This document shows, piece by piece, positions 27,301-35,221 of a stretch of DNA of 42,816 nucleotides (position 1 is its first letter; each line of letters opens with the position of its first letter). Location: assembly GCF_020829495.1 (NCBI RefSeq), contig NZ_JAIVFQ010000040.1, forward strand, positions 20,231 through 63,046, written 5' to 3'. A program made the translations under genes and the position numbers. Under the pieces are notes generated by a model that searched no databases, had not been told where the DNA came from, and saw nothing but the letters and a program-made list of their open reading frames with translations. This stretch comes from Nostoc favosum CHAB5714. GTDB lineage: Bacteria > Cyanobacteriota > Cyanobacteriia > Cyanobacteriales > Nostocaceae.

Positions 27301-28221
27301 TTCAGTTCTTTGTCTAGTGGAAAGGAGATTTGCTTTTGTTGTACTTTGAACAACATCATCATCATCGAACCTGAGTTGGGCTAATGAAGTGATTGAATCT
27401 TCTGCGGCGGGGAGAGGGAAATTTTCGGGTATTGTGTGGGCATCTTCCCTTTCATACTCCAATACCAGTTCCTCTAAATTCTGGGTGAATGTTTCCTCAA
27501 AAGAGGCATTTTCAGGCGCTGACGTTATTGGTTCAACATCTTGCAAATCATATTCCCATAACTGTTCGCCTAAATTGCGGATTAACTCTTGCCCAGGCGA
27601 AGATGGGATAATTTCTTCATCAGTTGTGATTTGTACCACATCTGGCTCATCATACTCCCATAACTGCTCGCCTAAATTGCGGATCAGTTCTTGTCCAGGA
27701 GTCGTTTCTATTACATTTCGCTCATCATACTCCCATAACTGTTCGCCTAAATTGCGGAGCAGTTCTTCCCCAGGAGTGATTTCTAAATCCTCTTCTGGAT
27801 AATTCTCCTCATTTTCTATCTGTGTAGGTGAGTTTTGCATCAGCCGGATGCCAATGTTATAAGCAACATCTCCAATTCTGCCAACACCAAGTTCCCCCAA
27901 TTGCACCATCTTTGTTGCTAAAAGAGGATTCGGTGTCGGTGAAGCTAGCAAGCTTTCGCCAAACATCACCAACCAATCTATCCAGCGTTCAGCCGGAATG
28001 CGATTTTCTACCCGTTGCAGATACCTCAATGCCCACTGTCGTCCTCGTGCTTGATGCACGCCTTCTAACAATTGGATAAACAATTGTTCCAGATCCGCAT
28101 TGGTTAGTTCTGGTAGTACCTCCACCAGATTCCGTCCTCTCGCACCCTTGAGAGAAGCCTGCTTACTTTCAATGAGGCGCTTTAAAAACCTTCTAAGCGA
28201 CTGCGATATCCGCCTGAGCAT
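24376..28221 (-). CDS. TPR-CHAT protease-like protein with a shared N-terminal module
   Basis: About 1281 residues. Numbering here counts from the GTG at 28230. I prefer the ATG at 28221, three codons later, because the partner gene also has MLKR/MLRR there. Order: cationic amphipathic helix MLRRISQSLRRFLKRLIE (4-21); helical module (45-130) shared with the next gene; acidic linker with three PG(E/Q)EL(L/I)RNLGEQLWEYD motifs (about 153-229) and a weaker fourth; eight to nine TPRs (about 377-690); helical region; C-terminal CHAT caspase-like domain with His1110 (HFTGHV) and Cys1152 (LSACEN). CHAT proteins are C14-related proteases, often toxic effectors released by a sensor. Here TPRs probably bind a partner and the amphipathic helix may reach the membrane. 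It forms an operon-like pair with 28409-29104, 180 bp upstream. Confidence 0.9.
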   Translation of the reverse strand: MLRRISQSLRRFLKRLIESKQASLKGARGRNLVEVLPELTNADLEQLFIQLLEGVHQARGRQWALRYLQRVENRIPAERWIDWLVMFGESLLASPTPNPLLATKMVQLGELGVGRIGDVAYNIGIRLMQNSPTQIENEENYPEEDLEITPGEELLRNLGEQLWEYDERNVIETTPGQELIRNLGEQLWEYDEPDVVQITTDEEIIPSSPGQELIRNLGEQLWEYDLQDVEPITSAPENASFEETFTQNLEELVLEYEREDAHTIPENFPLPAAEDSITSLAQLRFDDDDVVQSTTKANLLSTRQRTELTTSPSVETWDNTLTNLEPNVANTLDELWVRLDQSTNLVQQLASNLAVQSSNSPGIIERHGDDPVTQAQGWFYQGLSQAKTGDLLGAIASYDQAIKLQPKFSEYWFNRGLTLFHLERFDEAIASYETATQLKPDFYKAWYNRGGTLGELGYFEEAIASFDKAIEIKPDYQEAWSSKGLALLKLGWLPEAISSYDQALHLEPEDQENWYHRGIALAVSEQFTEAIISYDKALEINPEYHEVWIDRGVVLFNLGRWSEAIASWDKALSVQSDFYLAWYNRGIALDNLGRRQEAIASYQQTIAIKPDFHLAWYNQAVALFYLEQFAEAIACYDKALQIKQDYWEAWIGRGTAIGHLVNAEALQMSSSITATNPALQQGGYEGKLASYEEGLKHLRTDTHPEGWGRLHFAIANTYYDQGKKNTNPRDYWRKAASEYHQALLTLTLEYFPQLHLEVLQSLSKVLMGLGQTTQVQELLQRGTDLLQQLLSEETRSDESKKQLALKFAGFDQLAVDLAVESGDLVEAWEIAEQGKNACLNWLLYGWNDNIYSPYYGAIQQLFNPTTAIIYWHISPVALHTFILKDQAPSPILLFTPVQDTGAIPLGEDAIRLNELPLPEAVQRLIEFENWLEDWHQQYQEYRSTAQDKESKSQHSWRVDMEQKLLQLYEILNISTIAQELEGITQLVLIPHRDLYRLPIHTLFHLPSPSPEELPNVESNFSVTYLPSAQIGLSIRTEDIWQWQNQLLLSIEHPENTGYPTLKFAKLESEVVSQMFNNIQRIQGSEATKNIVENALFDNYNILHFTGHVTNNLIEPKNSELALAGEDKITLAEICQQNLASYNLITLSACENLSTSNHTISSEYVSLVTGFVSQGVPHVMSTLWSVESSASALVMIEFYRRLQPNKSAVIALAEATRWLKELTAGELTKWYEDVLNNLHPEELRIQTYLATQLYRNRKMASDKNLYNHPYYWAAFTITGKPN

Positions 28222-28408
28222 CTGCCACACTATTGGATTTTGTTTTTCTAGATTGTAGCCATCGTAGTGTTAAAAAAATCATCAATTACGTAAAAATCCA
28301 TTAGATCGGCACAGGGCTTCCGTCGCAGGTTAGCAAAAAATATACAAAACTTCAAGACGACAGCATTACAACGTTACAATTGCCATCGACTCTTGATTTG
28401 CGAAGTCG

Positions 28409-29104
28409 TTAATTTTCTGCTTGCTCTGTAGTCGATTGACCGGCAGGATATAATTGATTGATCAATGCCTGGACAAGCAGTTCTGGATCATCTGTCTCAA
28501 CGGCAAGCTGTTGAGCAATCTGCTGGCGTAAGTTTTCATCCTGCTGCAACATCACAAACAACTCTTCTAGGGTGACAGTTTGGTATTCTCCCTCCGGGGG
28601 GTTCTCTGGGGTATCTACTGACTCTGATATGGGGACGATTGGCTCAGATGGTATCGTGCTAAAAGCATCTGGCCCTTCATATTCCCAAATAGGTTCGCCT
28701 TGATTGCGTGTCAACAACTGCATTCCGATACTATAGGCAACATCTCCGATTTCTCCGATGCCCAACTCACCCAGTTGCACTAACCGTGCAGCTATTTCAT
28801 TATTGGGTGTAGGTGATGCTAGCAATCTGTTGCCAAAGCGCCTTAACCACTCAACCCAGTCTTCAGTTGGGATGCGATGTTCAATATTATGCAGCCACTT
28901 TTGCGCCCACGCTTCCCCTCGTGCTTGATGTACTCCTTGCAACAGTTCGTTGAAGAGAAATTCCAGATCCGTATCGCTTAAGGGTGGCGCTGGTTCTTTT
29001 GGCACATTTCCTCTAGATTTTGAGGCAGTCTGTTTTCCACCGAACAAGCTCTGAAAAAGCTTTTTGAGCCATTGAAATAGCCGCTTGAGCATCTGCTGCA
29101 CCAT
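28409..29104 (-). CDS. Stand-alone copy of the N-terminal module of the CHAT protein
   Basis: A 231-residue protein, not a known family to me. It repeats the first part of the neighbouring TPR-CHAT protein: cationic amphipathic start MLKRLFQWLKKLFQSLFGG (5-23), a helical module with GVHQARGEAWAQKWL, HRIPTEDWVEWLRRFGNRLL, ASPTPN and VQLGELGIGEIGDVAYSIG, then one NQGEPIWEYE motif (about 135-144). It lacks the TPR and CHAT parts and ends in an acidic helical tail (TVTLEELFVMLQQDENLRQQ). The tail heptads suggest self-association or docking. Upstream GGATAAG may serve as ribosome-binding site. Order and strand suggest co-transcription with the CHAT gene. I infer an adaptor, inhibitor or decoy role. 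Confidence 0.82.
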   Translation of the reverse strand: MVQQMLKRLFQWLKKLFQSLFGGKQTASKSRGNVPKEPAPPLSDTDLEFLFNELLQGVHQARGEAWAQKWLHNIEHRIPTEDWVEWLRRFGNRLLASPTPNNEIAARLVQLGELGIGEIGDVAYSIGMQLLTRNQGEPIWEYEGPDAFSTIPSEPIVPISESVDTPENPPEGEYQTVTLEELFVMLQQDENLRQQIAQQLAVETDDPELLVQALINQLYPAGQSTTEQAEN

Positions 29105-29184
29105 CGAGTTTTGCTTATCCTAAGATTGTAGCGATCGCACTGGACTATGGCGCTAGTTCAGTCATTAAAATTCTTTGGTCATTT

Positions 29185-29305
29185 GTCATTGGTCATTAGT
29201 CATTAGTCATTAGTCATTAGTCATTAGTCAAGAGTTAGAAATTCTTCCCCTGCTCCCCCTGCTCCCTCATCCCCCTCATCCCCCCACCCCCCACTCCCCA
29301 CTCCC
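29185..29305. repeat. Heptad GTCATTA array and pyrimidine-rich tract
   Basis: Several copies of GTCATTA (about 29185-29230) are followed by CCCCCTGCTCC, CCCCCTCAT and CCCCACTC units. This lies in the divergent gap between the module gene and dnaX (29105-29547), which must also hold both promoters; I cannot pick them out. Confidence 0.8.
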
Positions 29306-29547
29306 CTAGATAGAACAAATGTACTAAATGATATGCTATAATTCCAATACTTTGATATTGAAATCATAGTAGAGGATAAGCTTTGGTTACTTGCTTTCCT
29401 GAGTGCCAAAATTCACGGCATTAGTTGAGCGCAAGGACTATGGCAATATGTACAAACCAAGCAGGTACAAGAGTCTAAAATAGTTGAATCCTAAACTCGA
29501 CTCGGTGCTACTAATTAACTTTGAAAGGCATTGAAGTCTATATTTCC

Positions 29548-32175
29548 ATGTCTTACGAACCCCTGCACCACAAATATCGCCCCAAAAGTTTTGCTGAACT
29601 GGTGGGCCAAGAGGCGATCGCTACCACCCTCACGAATGCGATCGGCACATCTAAAATCGCCCCCGCCTATTTATTCACTGGGCCTAGAGGTACGGGGAAA
29701 ACTTCTAGTGCCCGGATTCTGGCTAAATCTCTTAATTGTCTCAAAAGTGACAAGCCTACTGCTGAACCCTGCGGCGTGTGTGAAGTTTGTCAAGGAATCA
29801 CCAAGGGCTATGCCTTAGACATAATTGAAATTGACGCCGCTAGTAATACTGGTGTTGATAATATCCGGGAGTTGATTGAAAAAGCCCAGTTTGCTCCTGT
29901 GCAGTGTCGCTACAAGGTTTATGTAATCGATGAGTGCCTAACTGGAGATTCTCTGGTCTTGACTGATGACGGACTTAATAGAATTGATGACCCCAAAATC
30001 AAAGATAAAAAAGTTCTGAGTTACAACGACTCATCTCTTAAGTGGGAATTCAAGAAAGTTGTTAGGTGGTTAGATCAAGGAGAACGGCAAACCCTGGTTA
30101 TCAAGACAACTAACCGAGAAATTAGATGTACGGGTAATCATTTAATTAGGACAAACCAGGGATGGCTACAAGCATTGGACGTAAAAGAAGGAGTGAAGAT
30201 ACTATCCCCTGTGAATAGGGATCTGGAAAACCTCTCTCCAAACCTCTCCCCTAAAAGGGGAGAGGCTTTAAATCCTTCCTATTCCCTAGTAGGGAAGGGG
30301 GTTGGGAGGTTAGGTTTCGCCTTAGCTTTTCCCGATCCTGTGAAAAGTCAGGGGAATGTAGATGCGGCATCCTCATGGATTACAAGTTTGGAGACAGTCG
30401 AATCTGTTCACCTCGCTGGGGTTGAGCGAGTTTATGACATTGAAGTAGCAGATAATCATAATTTTGTGGCAAATGGACTTTTAGTGCATAATTGCCACAT
30501 GCTCAGTACTCAGGCATTCAACGCGCTACTAAAGACATTAGAAGAACCACCGAGACATGTGGTTTTTGTGTTGGCGACAACAGACCCGCAACGGGTGTTA
30601 CCAACGATTATTTCGCGCTGTCAAAGGTTTGATTTTAGACGCATTCAGTTAGAAGCGATGGTCAAGCATTTAAGTGCGATCGCATCTAAAGAAAATATTC
30701 ATATTTCACCCGACGCTGTAACCCTGGTAGGCCAACTTGCTCAGGGAGGGTTACGAGATGCCGAAAGTCTACTTGATCAATTGGGTTTGTTAGCGGGTGA
30801 AGTGACACCAGATAGAGTTTGGGATTTGGTGGGGACAGTAAGTGAACAGGATTTGCTGGCGCTTTTAAATGCGATCGCTCAAGATAAACCCGAAGCTATT
30901 CTTGATAGTACCCATTACATTCTAGATCGTGGTCGAGAACCACTAACTCTTCTGCAAAATCTCGCCGCCTTCTACCGCGATTTACTCATTGCTAAAACCG
31001 CACCCAATCGCCACGATTTGGTTGCTTGTACTCAGCAAACCTGGACAGCGCTGGTTGAGTTTGCTCAATACTTCGATATGAGCGTAATTTTGGCAGGGCA
31101 AAAACACTTGCGAGAAGCTGAAGTGCAAATTAAAAACAGCACCCAGCCGCGTTTGTGGTTGGAAGTAACATTACTAGGATTGTTACCCAGTGCGACGACG
31201 AATATTCAGCCACAAGCCCCAAGTGTCACGCCGCGAGTTAACACACCTGCTGTATCTCCAAGCTATTCTCCAGCAGTTGCCCAAAATCACGCAGTCTCTT
31301 CTTTACCTGTAGCTGAACCGCAAACAAATCATAATTCTGCAAACCATCATCTAGCGGCAGCCCAAAATCAGCCCGTCACTTCATCTCCCCCAGTTGAACG
31401 GCAAACAAATCACAATTCTGCTGCTAACTCAGTTTCACCACCAACCCTAGAACCTGTATCTGTACCCGTGCCACCTGCGAACCTTGAACCAGTAACTTCA
31501 GAAGTTGTTGAGGAAGAAGAAGTTGTTGGGGAAGCACAATATGACTTAACTCAGGTTTGGCAACAGGTGCGTGCTAATTTTCCGATGCCTTCCAGGCAAG
31601 CTTTACTTGGACAAATGTGCCAGCTAATAGAGTTTAACGGTACTGTAGCACGTATTGCTGTTAAAGGGGCTAAATGGTATGAAACACTTAAATCTGATCT
31701 CCCGATGATGAAAGCAGCTTTCCAGCAGACTTTTCAACGTGAAGTTCAGGTAAATCTGGAACAAGTCAGTTCTGCAACTCCTACCTCAGCCAAAAAAAAT
31801 CCTCCCCCAAAAGACTCTACTCGCGTTCAGCAACCACCAACACCCAGTTATAACCAGCAAATTCGGCCTTCAGCGCCAGTACCACAGCCAACCACTCCGC
31901 CATCAGCACCGACAGCAGCAAAAAATGGAAATGGCGTAAATGGAAATGGGGCACATGGAAATGGCGTAAATGGAAATGGGGTGCAAGCTTTACCTCCAAC
32001 TTCAAAACGAACACCTGCACCTGATTGGGAACCTGACGAAGTAGCGATCGCAGCTCAACGTCTAGCAGAATTTTTCAACGGACAAATTATCCGTTTTGCA
32101 GATGATTTCCCAGAATTCTCCGACTCCATGACTACACCTGAGTGGGTAGAGGAAGCAGACGTGGATGATGAATAA
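29548..32175 (+). CDS. dnaX: DNA polymerase III gamma/tau subunit with an in-frame mini-intein
   Basis: The clamp-loader ATPase. Starting at ATG 29548 (MSYEPLHHKYRPKSF, the normal DnaX start; upstream codons are not conserved), it has 875 residues, of which 186 are intein, so mature DnaX is about 689. Walker A is GPRGTGKT (45-52), zinc cysteines 64, 75, 78 and 81, Walker B VYVIDE (124-129), the intein 130-315, then CHMLSTQAFNALLKTLEEPP, sensor-1 ATTDPQ and SRCQRF. The C-terminal tau part has Pro/Gln/Asn-rich linkers, a conserved helical domain (about LTQVWQQVRANFPMPSRQAL) and NGNGV repeats (near 31921-31985) encoded by a 30-bp repeat. The intein sits directly after the Walker B acidic pair, a usual intein site. 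Confidence 0.95.
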   Translation: MSYEPLHHKYRPKSFAELVGQEAIATTLTNAIGTSKIAPAYLFTGPRGTGKTSSARILAKSLNCLKSDKPTAEPCGVCEVCQGITKGYALDIIEIDAASNTGVDNIRELIEKAQFAPVQCRYKVYVIDECLTGDSLVLTDDGLNRIDDPKIKDKKVLSYNDSSLKWEFKKVVRWLDQGERQTLVIKTTNREIRCTGNHLIRTNQGWLQALDVKEGVKILSPVNRDLENLSPNLSPKRGEALNPSYSLVGKGVGRLGFALAFPDPVKSQGNVDAASSWITSLETVESVHLAGVERVYDIEVADNHNFVANGLLVHNCHMLSTQAFNALLKTLEEPPRHVVFVLATTDPQRVLPTIISRCQRFDFRRIQLEAMVKHLSAIASKENIHISPDAVTLVGQLAQGGLRDAESLLDQLGLLAGEVTPDRVWDLVGTVSEQDLLALLNAIAQDKPEAILDSTHYILDRGREPLTLLQNLAAFYRDLLIAKTAPNRHDLVACTQQTWTALVEFAQYFDMSVILAGQKHLREAEVQIKNSTQPRLWLEVTLLGLLPSATTNIQPQAPSVTPRVNTPAVSPSYSPAVAQNHAVSSLPVAEPQTNHNSANHHLAAAQNQPVTSSPPVERQTNHNSAANSVSPPTLEPVSVPVPPANLEPVTSEVVEEEEVVGEAQYDLTQVWQQVRANFPMPSRQALLGQMCQLIEFNGTVARIAVKGAKWYETLKSDLPMMKAAFQQTFQREVQVNLEQVSSATPTSAKKNPPPKDSTRVQQPPTPSYNQQIRPSAPVPQPTTPPSAPTAAKNGNGVNGNGAHGNGVNGNGVQALPPTSKRTPAPDWEPDEVAIAAQRLAEFFNGQIIRFADDFPEFSDSMTTPEWVEEADVDDE
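29935..30492 (+). other. DnaX mini-intein (186 residues)
   Basis: Between VIDE and CHMLS of DnaX. The first residue is Cys (CLTGDSLVLTDDG, block A). Block B reads REIRCTGNHLIRT with the TxxH-like His. Blocks F and G read VYDIEVADNHNFVANG and LLVHN, with terminal Asn and +1 Cys. No LAGLIDADG or HNH endonuclease is present, so it can splice but not home. Its linker (about residues 98-138 of the intein) is encoded by a dispersed palindromic repeat. Confidence 0.93.
30236..30325. repeat. Palindromic repeats inside the intein linker
   Basis: CCTCTCCCCTAAAAGGGGAGAGG is a near-perfect hairpin, followed by CCCTAGTAGGGAAGGGGGTT. The sequence resembles intergenic repeats of CTCCCC/GGGGAG type found at 16230-16275, 20710-20740 and 41880-41910. 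It is read through in frame (LSPNLSPKRGEALNPSYSLV). Confidence 0.8.
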
Positions 32176-32183
32176 AAAATTGG

Positions 32184-32336
32184 GCATTGGGCATTGGGCA
32201 TTGGGCATTGGGCATTGGGCATTGGGAGAGAATTTTTAACTCCTAACTCCTAACTCCTAACTCCTAACTCCTAACTCCTAACTCCTAACTCCCCATGCCC
32301 CATGCCCCATTCCCCATTCCCTACTCCCCATTCCCC
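32184..32336. repeat. Three consecutive heptad arrays
   Basis: TGGGCAT x6 (32184-32227), CTAACTC x about 7 (32239-32290), then CCCCATG/CCCCATT units to 32336. The first two lie between dnaX and mgdA; the last runs into the 3' end of mgdA. Confidence 0.9.
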
Positions 32337-33727
32337 GTATGCAAAGTTTTCACCCATTTCAGGCGTTTTGGTCTTACCGACATGCGGGCAGTAGTACTGC
32401 TCATGACGACTAACCAGTGCAACATATATAAACTGCCACGCAGCGTTTGCACCAGCATCAGAAAATATGTAGAAAGTGGGAATTTTTGATCTTGACGTAT
32501 ACGCCTTAGACCTGTAAACATCCCTACCATCGACATAGAAATGGACAAGCCTGTGATGGGACTTAATATTGGTGGACGATGACGAGCGATCGCCATTAAT
32601 AAATCTGGGACTGTTGCTGTCGGTAAGATATACATAATCAGCATAAAAATCAGTAAATCCCAGCTTTTGCGCCCTCCCATGCGGTTTTTGAGAATTAAAT
32701 CCCAATAATCCAAATAGCGTTGATAACCGCCTTCTGCCCAACGGTTGCGCTGATGCCAAAGTGCGATCGCACTTGTCACTCCTTCTTCTTGGACTGCTGG
32801 ATGGAAAACACACTCAATATCCCATTTATCCAAATGTAAGCGGATTGTCAAATCCAAATCATCGGTAATGGTTTCCTCATTCCAGCCACCGCAGCTTTCC
32901 AAAGCTGAACGCCGGACAAATTGACCATTGCCGCGCAGTTCGCCAATGCCACCAAGGGTAGTCCGCTGTTGCTGAAACCAGGTATCAAGTGCCATTTCGG
33001 CCATTTGACCCTTAGTCCAAAAGTTTGTTTTAGCGTTGGCGATCGCTTTTCGCACCTGCACCGCCCCCACCTTTTCTCTTTGAAATAAAGGTATTACCTG
33101 TTGCAGCAGGTCTGGTGTCACTTGGGCATCAGCATCAAATACTGCTATAATATTGCCCTTTGTCAGAGGCAATACCTGATTTAACGCCCCCGATTTGCCA
33201 CCAGTAGCTTCTGCTGAACGCCTTAGTACTTTCAGTTGCTCGTGTTTCTGTTCGAGTTCTGCTAATAAACGTGGCGTGCTATCACTGCTGTGATCGTCAA
33301 TTATCCATACTTCGTACTGCCCACCTGGATATTCCAGATTACAAAGATTTTTGACTAATTTAGCAATTACCGCTTCCTCATTTTTCGCAGCCACTAACAC
33401 AGAGACAAAAGGCAAATCTCCCTGTATTTCTTTTGGATAGCGACGGGATTTAGTAAATACTACCACCAAGGCATGAAATCCTAGAATGGTGGTCAGTCCT
33501 AGAATAAATATGGAAGCCCAAGAAACTAAATGTAGAGCGATCGTGCTACTCCAGACGATAGTCAAGACTAGAGCCGCTTTGCGTCTACGACCTTGAAACC
33601 GGGGTGTTAGAGACACAGGATCTGTCTCTAACACTGACTCCTCATTTGCTGATAGGTCAGACAACAAGGAGTTGAGCGGATCAAGCTCTTGATAAGAATC
33701 TTCTTCGGGCCAGGAATTCGCTGGCAT
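32321..33727 (-). CDS. mgdA: Family 2 glycosyltransferase, probably monoglucosyldiacylglycerol synthase
   Basis: A 468-residue membrane GT2 enzyme. Two membrane helices (about 50-88) come first, then the catalytic domain: VSVLVAAKNEE, WIIDDHSSDST, the DxD motif FDADAQVTP, TDDLDL and the QRNRWAEGG motif of processive-type GT2 enzymes, then further membrane helices (about 355-460). The size and N-terminus (MPANSWPEEDSYQELDPLNS) fit the cyanobacterial synthase that transfers glucose from UDP-glucose to diacylglycerol, the first step to MGDG. The C-terminal residues HTGNGE and the TAG stop are supplied by the CCCCATTC repeat, so the natural end was probably overwritten. Confidence is good for GT2 and moderate for MgdA. 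Confidence 0.85.
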   Translation of the reverse strand: MPANSWPEEDSYQELDPLNSLLSDLSANEESVLETDPVSLTPRFQGRRRKAALVLTIVWSSTIALHLVSWASIFILGLTTILGFHALVVVFTKSRRYPKEIQGDLPFVSVLVAAKNEEAVIAKLVKNLCNLEYPGGQYEVWIIDDHSSDSTPRLLAELEQKHEQLKVLRRSAEATGGKSGALNQVLPLTKGNIIAVFDADAQVTPDLLQQVIPLFQREKVGAVQVRKAIANAKTNFWTKGQMAEMALDTWFQQQRTTLGGIGELRGNGQFVRRSALESCGGWNEETITDDLDLTIRLHLDKWDIECVFHPAVQEEGVTSAIALWHQRNRWAEGGYQRYLDYWDLILKNRMGGRKSWDLLIFMLIMYILPTATVPDLLMAIARHRPPILSPITGLSISMSMVGMFTGLRRIRQDQKFPLSTYFLMLVQTLRGSLYMLHWLVVMSSTTARMSVRPKRLKWVKTLHTGNGE

Positions 33728-33930
33728 AGGTTAGGTTGCTTGATTCAAAAACCAGTATTTGTCTACAGTTAGTAATTTTACGGACAAATATCCCTAAGCT
33801 ACTTTTCCCGATATTAATCGGAATGGGCAAACTGCAATACCCGCTATCCCTAAGCCAAAAGCCGCTGGGACTACCTTTGTTGTCACCGCCACTCTGCGTA
33901 ATTATTTCGCATTAACCACCTTTGCTACTC

Positions 33931-34143
33931 TTAGACAGAGGCTTGATTCCTTTGATAGCCATTTAGGCAGGAAGCTTGTAGAGTGGGACTTTCTTCAATG
34001 AGAACTCCGTTTTGGGCAAAGTAATAACAAGGTAGTAGCAGCTCGTCGTTGGGAGAAACAGCAATAATAACATCCACCACTTTACAGTGGGGATTTTTGG
34101 TGTTATCTTCCCCAGCGTCGATAAAAGTTAATGCAGACCTATT
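33931..34143 (-). pseudogene. Remnant, perhaps of a radical SAM/SPASM protein C-terminus
   Basis: An open stretch of 70 codons without start (upstream stop TAG at 34144-34146) reads ALTFIDAGEDNTKNPHCKVV, then SPNDELLLPCYYFAQNGVLI and ends SLNGYQ-like residues at TAA 33931. The Asp/Gly-rich start and the PCYYF segment look like the auxiliary-cluster region of radical SAM proteins, with the Cys-rich end lost. The open frame and amino-acid composition look protein-like. The rest of 33728-34295 holds nothing I recognise. Confidence 0.42.
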
Positions 34144-34310
34144 CTAACCGAAATTTTAATATTTCTTAGCAGTAACTTCATTTTTGGGCATGGGGCATTG
34201 CTGATTTCTCCCCCTGCTCCCTCATTCCCCACTCCCCACTATGTGCTTTAGACACATCTTTTGGGAATACTACTAACATCCACTAATATCCCCAGTTGGC
34301 ATATTTAACA

Positions 34311-34685
34311 ATGTCTATTGACCAACTCCAGCCTGCCACTCAACAACAAGCCAGTGTTTACTTACCTTATGTTCAGGGCGCTAGGCGCAATTTCTTACCC
34401 TATGCCATCAGTCTTTATCAAAAAGGGGTCTTGGAGGGACACCGGAAGATAGAAGCCAGTGAACATGTTCCCTTTGTCGCCTCCTGGAATGTTGCGACTT
34501 TACCCTCAGACTTAACCCGTTGCCGAATCCAGTTTGATGGCAATGCTGACTTAAGTTACGAACTGATGATGGCTAGTTTCGAGTTTATTAATTTTTTAAT
34601 TGAAGTTATGGATAACTATAAACGTCATCGTGCAACCGATTTTTCACAACCGTTTTATCGCAAACTACTGCGTATAGACGATTGA
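34311..34685 (+). CDS. ebsA: EbsA-like type IV pilus-associated protein
   Basis: About 124 residues from ATG 34311 (MSIDQLQPATQQQASVYLPY); a TTG at 34296 would add five residues. It is soluble, without signal peptide or membrane helix. It matches my recollection of the cyanobacterial EbsA family: PYVQGARRNFLPYAISLYQ, PFVASWNVATLP, LTRCRIQFDGNADLSYEL and a C-terminal helix. EbsA forms a complex with PilB and Hfq in unicellular cyanobacteria and is needed for type IV pili and biofilm control. Function here is inferred. No pilus genes are adjacent. The only neighbours are repeats and mgdA. Confidence 0.65.
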   Translation: MSIDQLQPATQQQASVYLPYVQGARRNFLPYAISLYQKGVLEGHRKIEASEHVPFVASWNVATLPSDLTRCRIQFDGNADLSYELMMASFEFINFLIEVMDNYKRHRATDFSQPFYRKLLRIDD

Positions 34686-34826
34686 TTAAACTCAGCCGGA
34701 CTTTTGCAAGTTCGGCTTGTCTTTAAAACTCAAAATATCAGAAGCCTAACCCTCATTCCAATGCACTGAGATTCATTTAAATTTTTTCTCCAGCATGATT
34801 TATTATTTCCAAGCTTCTTATAGTTT

Positions 34827-35208
34827 AGGACTTACGCACTGTACAAATGCGTCGTGATGTGCATTACCTATCTTGAGGAAGTTTTCAGGCTTTTCTTAAT
34901 TATCCTGCGATCGTAAATAGACCATGCTGTAGGGGCACAGCATTGCTGTGCCCTTACGAAAGATATGGTTTTTAACCTTATATCAATTCTGTATGAAGAT
35001 GCGCTAAACCATATATAAATACAAAAAAGAAAAAAGAAGAAAGAAAAACGAACCGCATAGACGCGGAGCGGCTTCCCGCAGGGTAGGACGCAAAGGACAC
35101 AAAGAAAGAAAGAAAGAAAGAAAGAAAGAAGTTAGAAGGGTTTGGCGCAGCCTCACAAAGAAATGGTATTAATCCATATTTGGTATTTCTTGTCAATGCG
35201 TAAGTCCT
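34827..35208. mobile_element. AGGACTTACGCA element, copy 2 (382 bp)
   Basis: Exact 12-bp inverted ends AGGACTTACGCA and TGCGTAAGTCCT, as in 19331-19456. Flanks ATAGTTT (34820-34826) and ATAGTTA (35209-35215) match at 6 of 7 bases, suggesting a 7-bp target duplication. Inside are a GGGGCACAGCATTGCTGTGCCC hairpin (34931-34953), a GACGCGGAGCGGC piece and an AAAG tetranucleotide run (35099-35130). No gene is supported; 34686-34826 is featureless. Confidence 0.75.
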
Positions 35209-35221
35209 ATAGTTATATATC

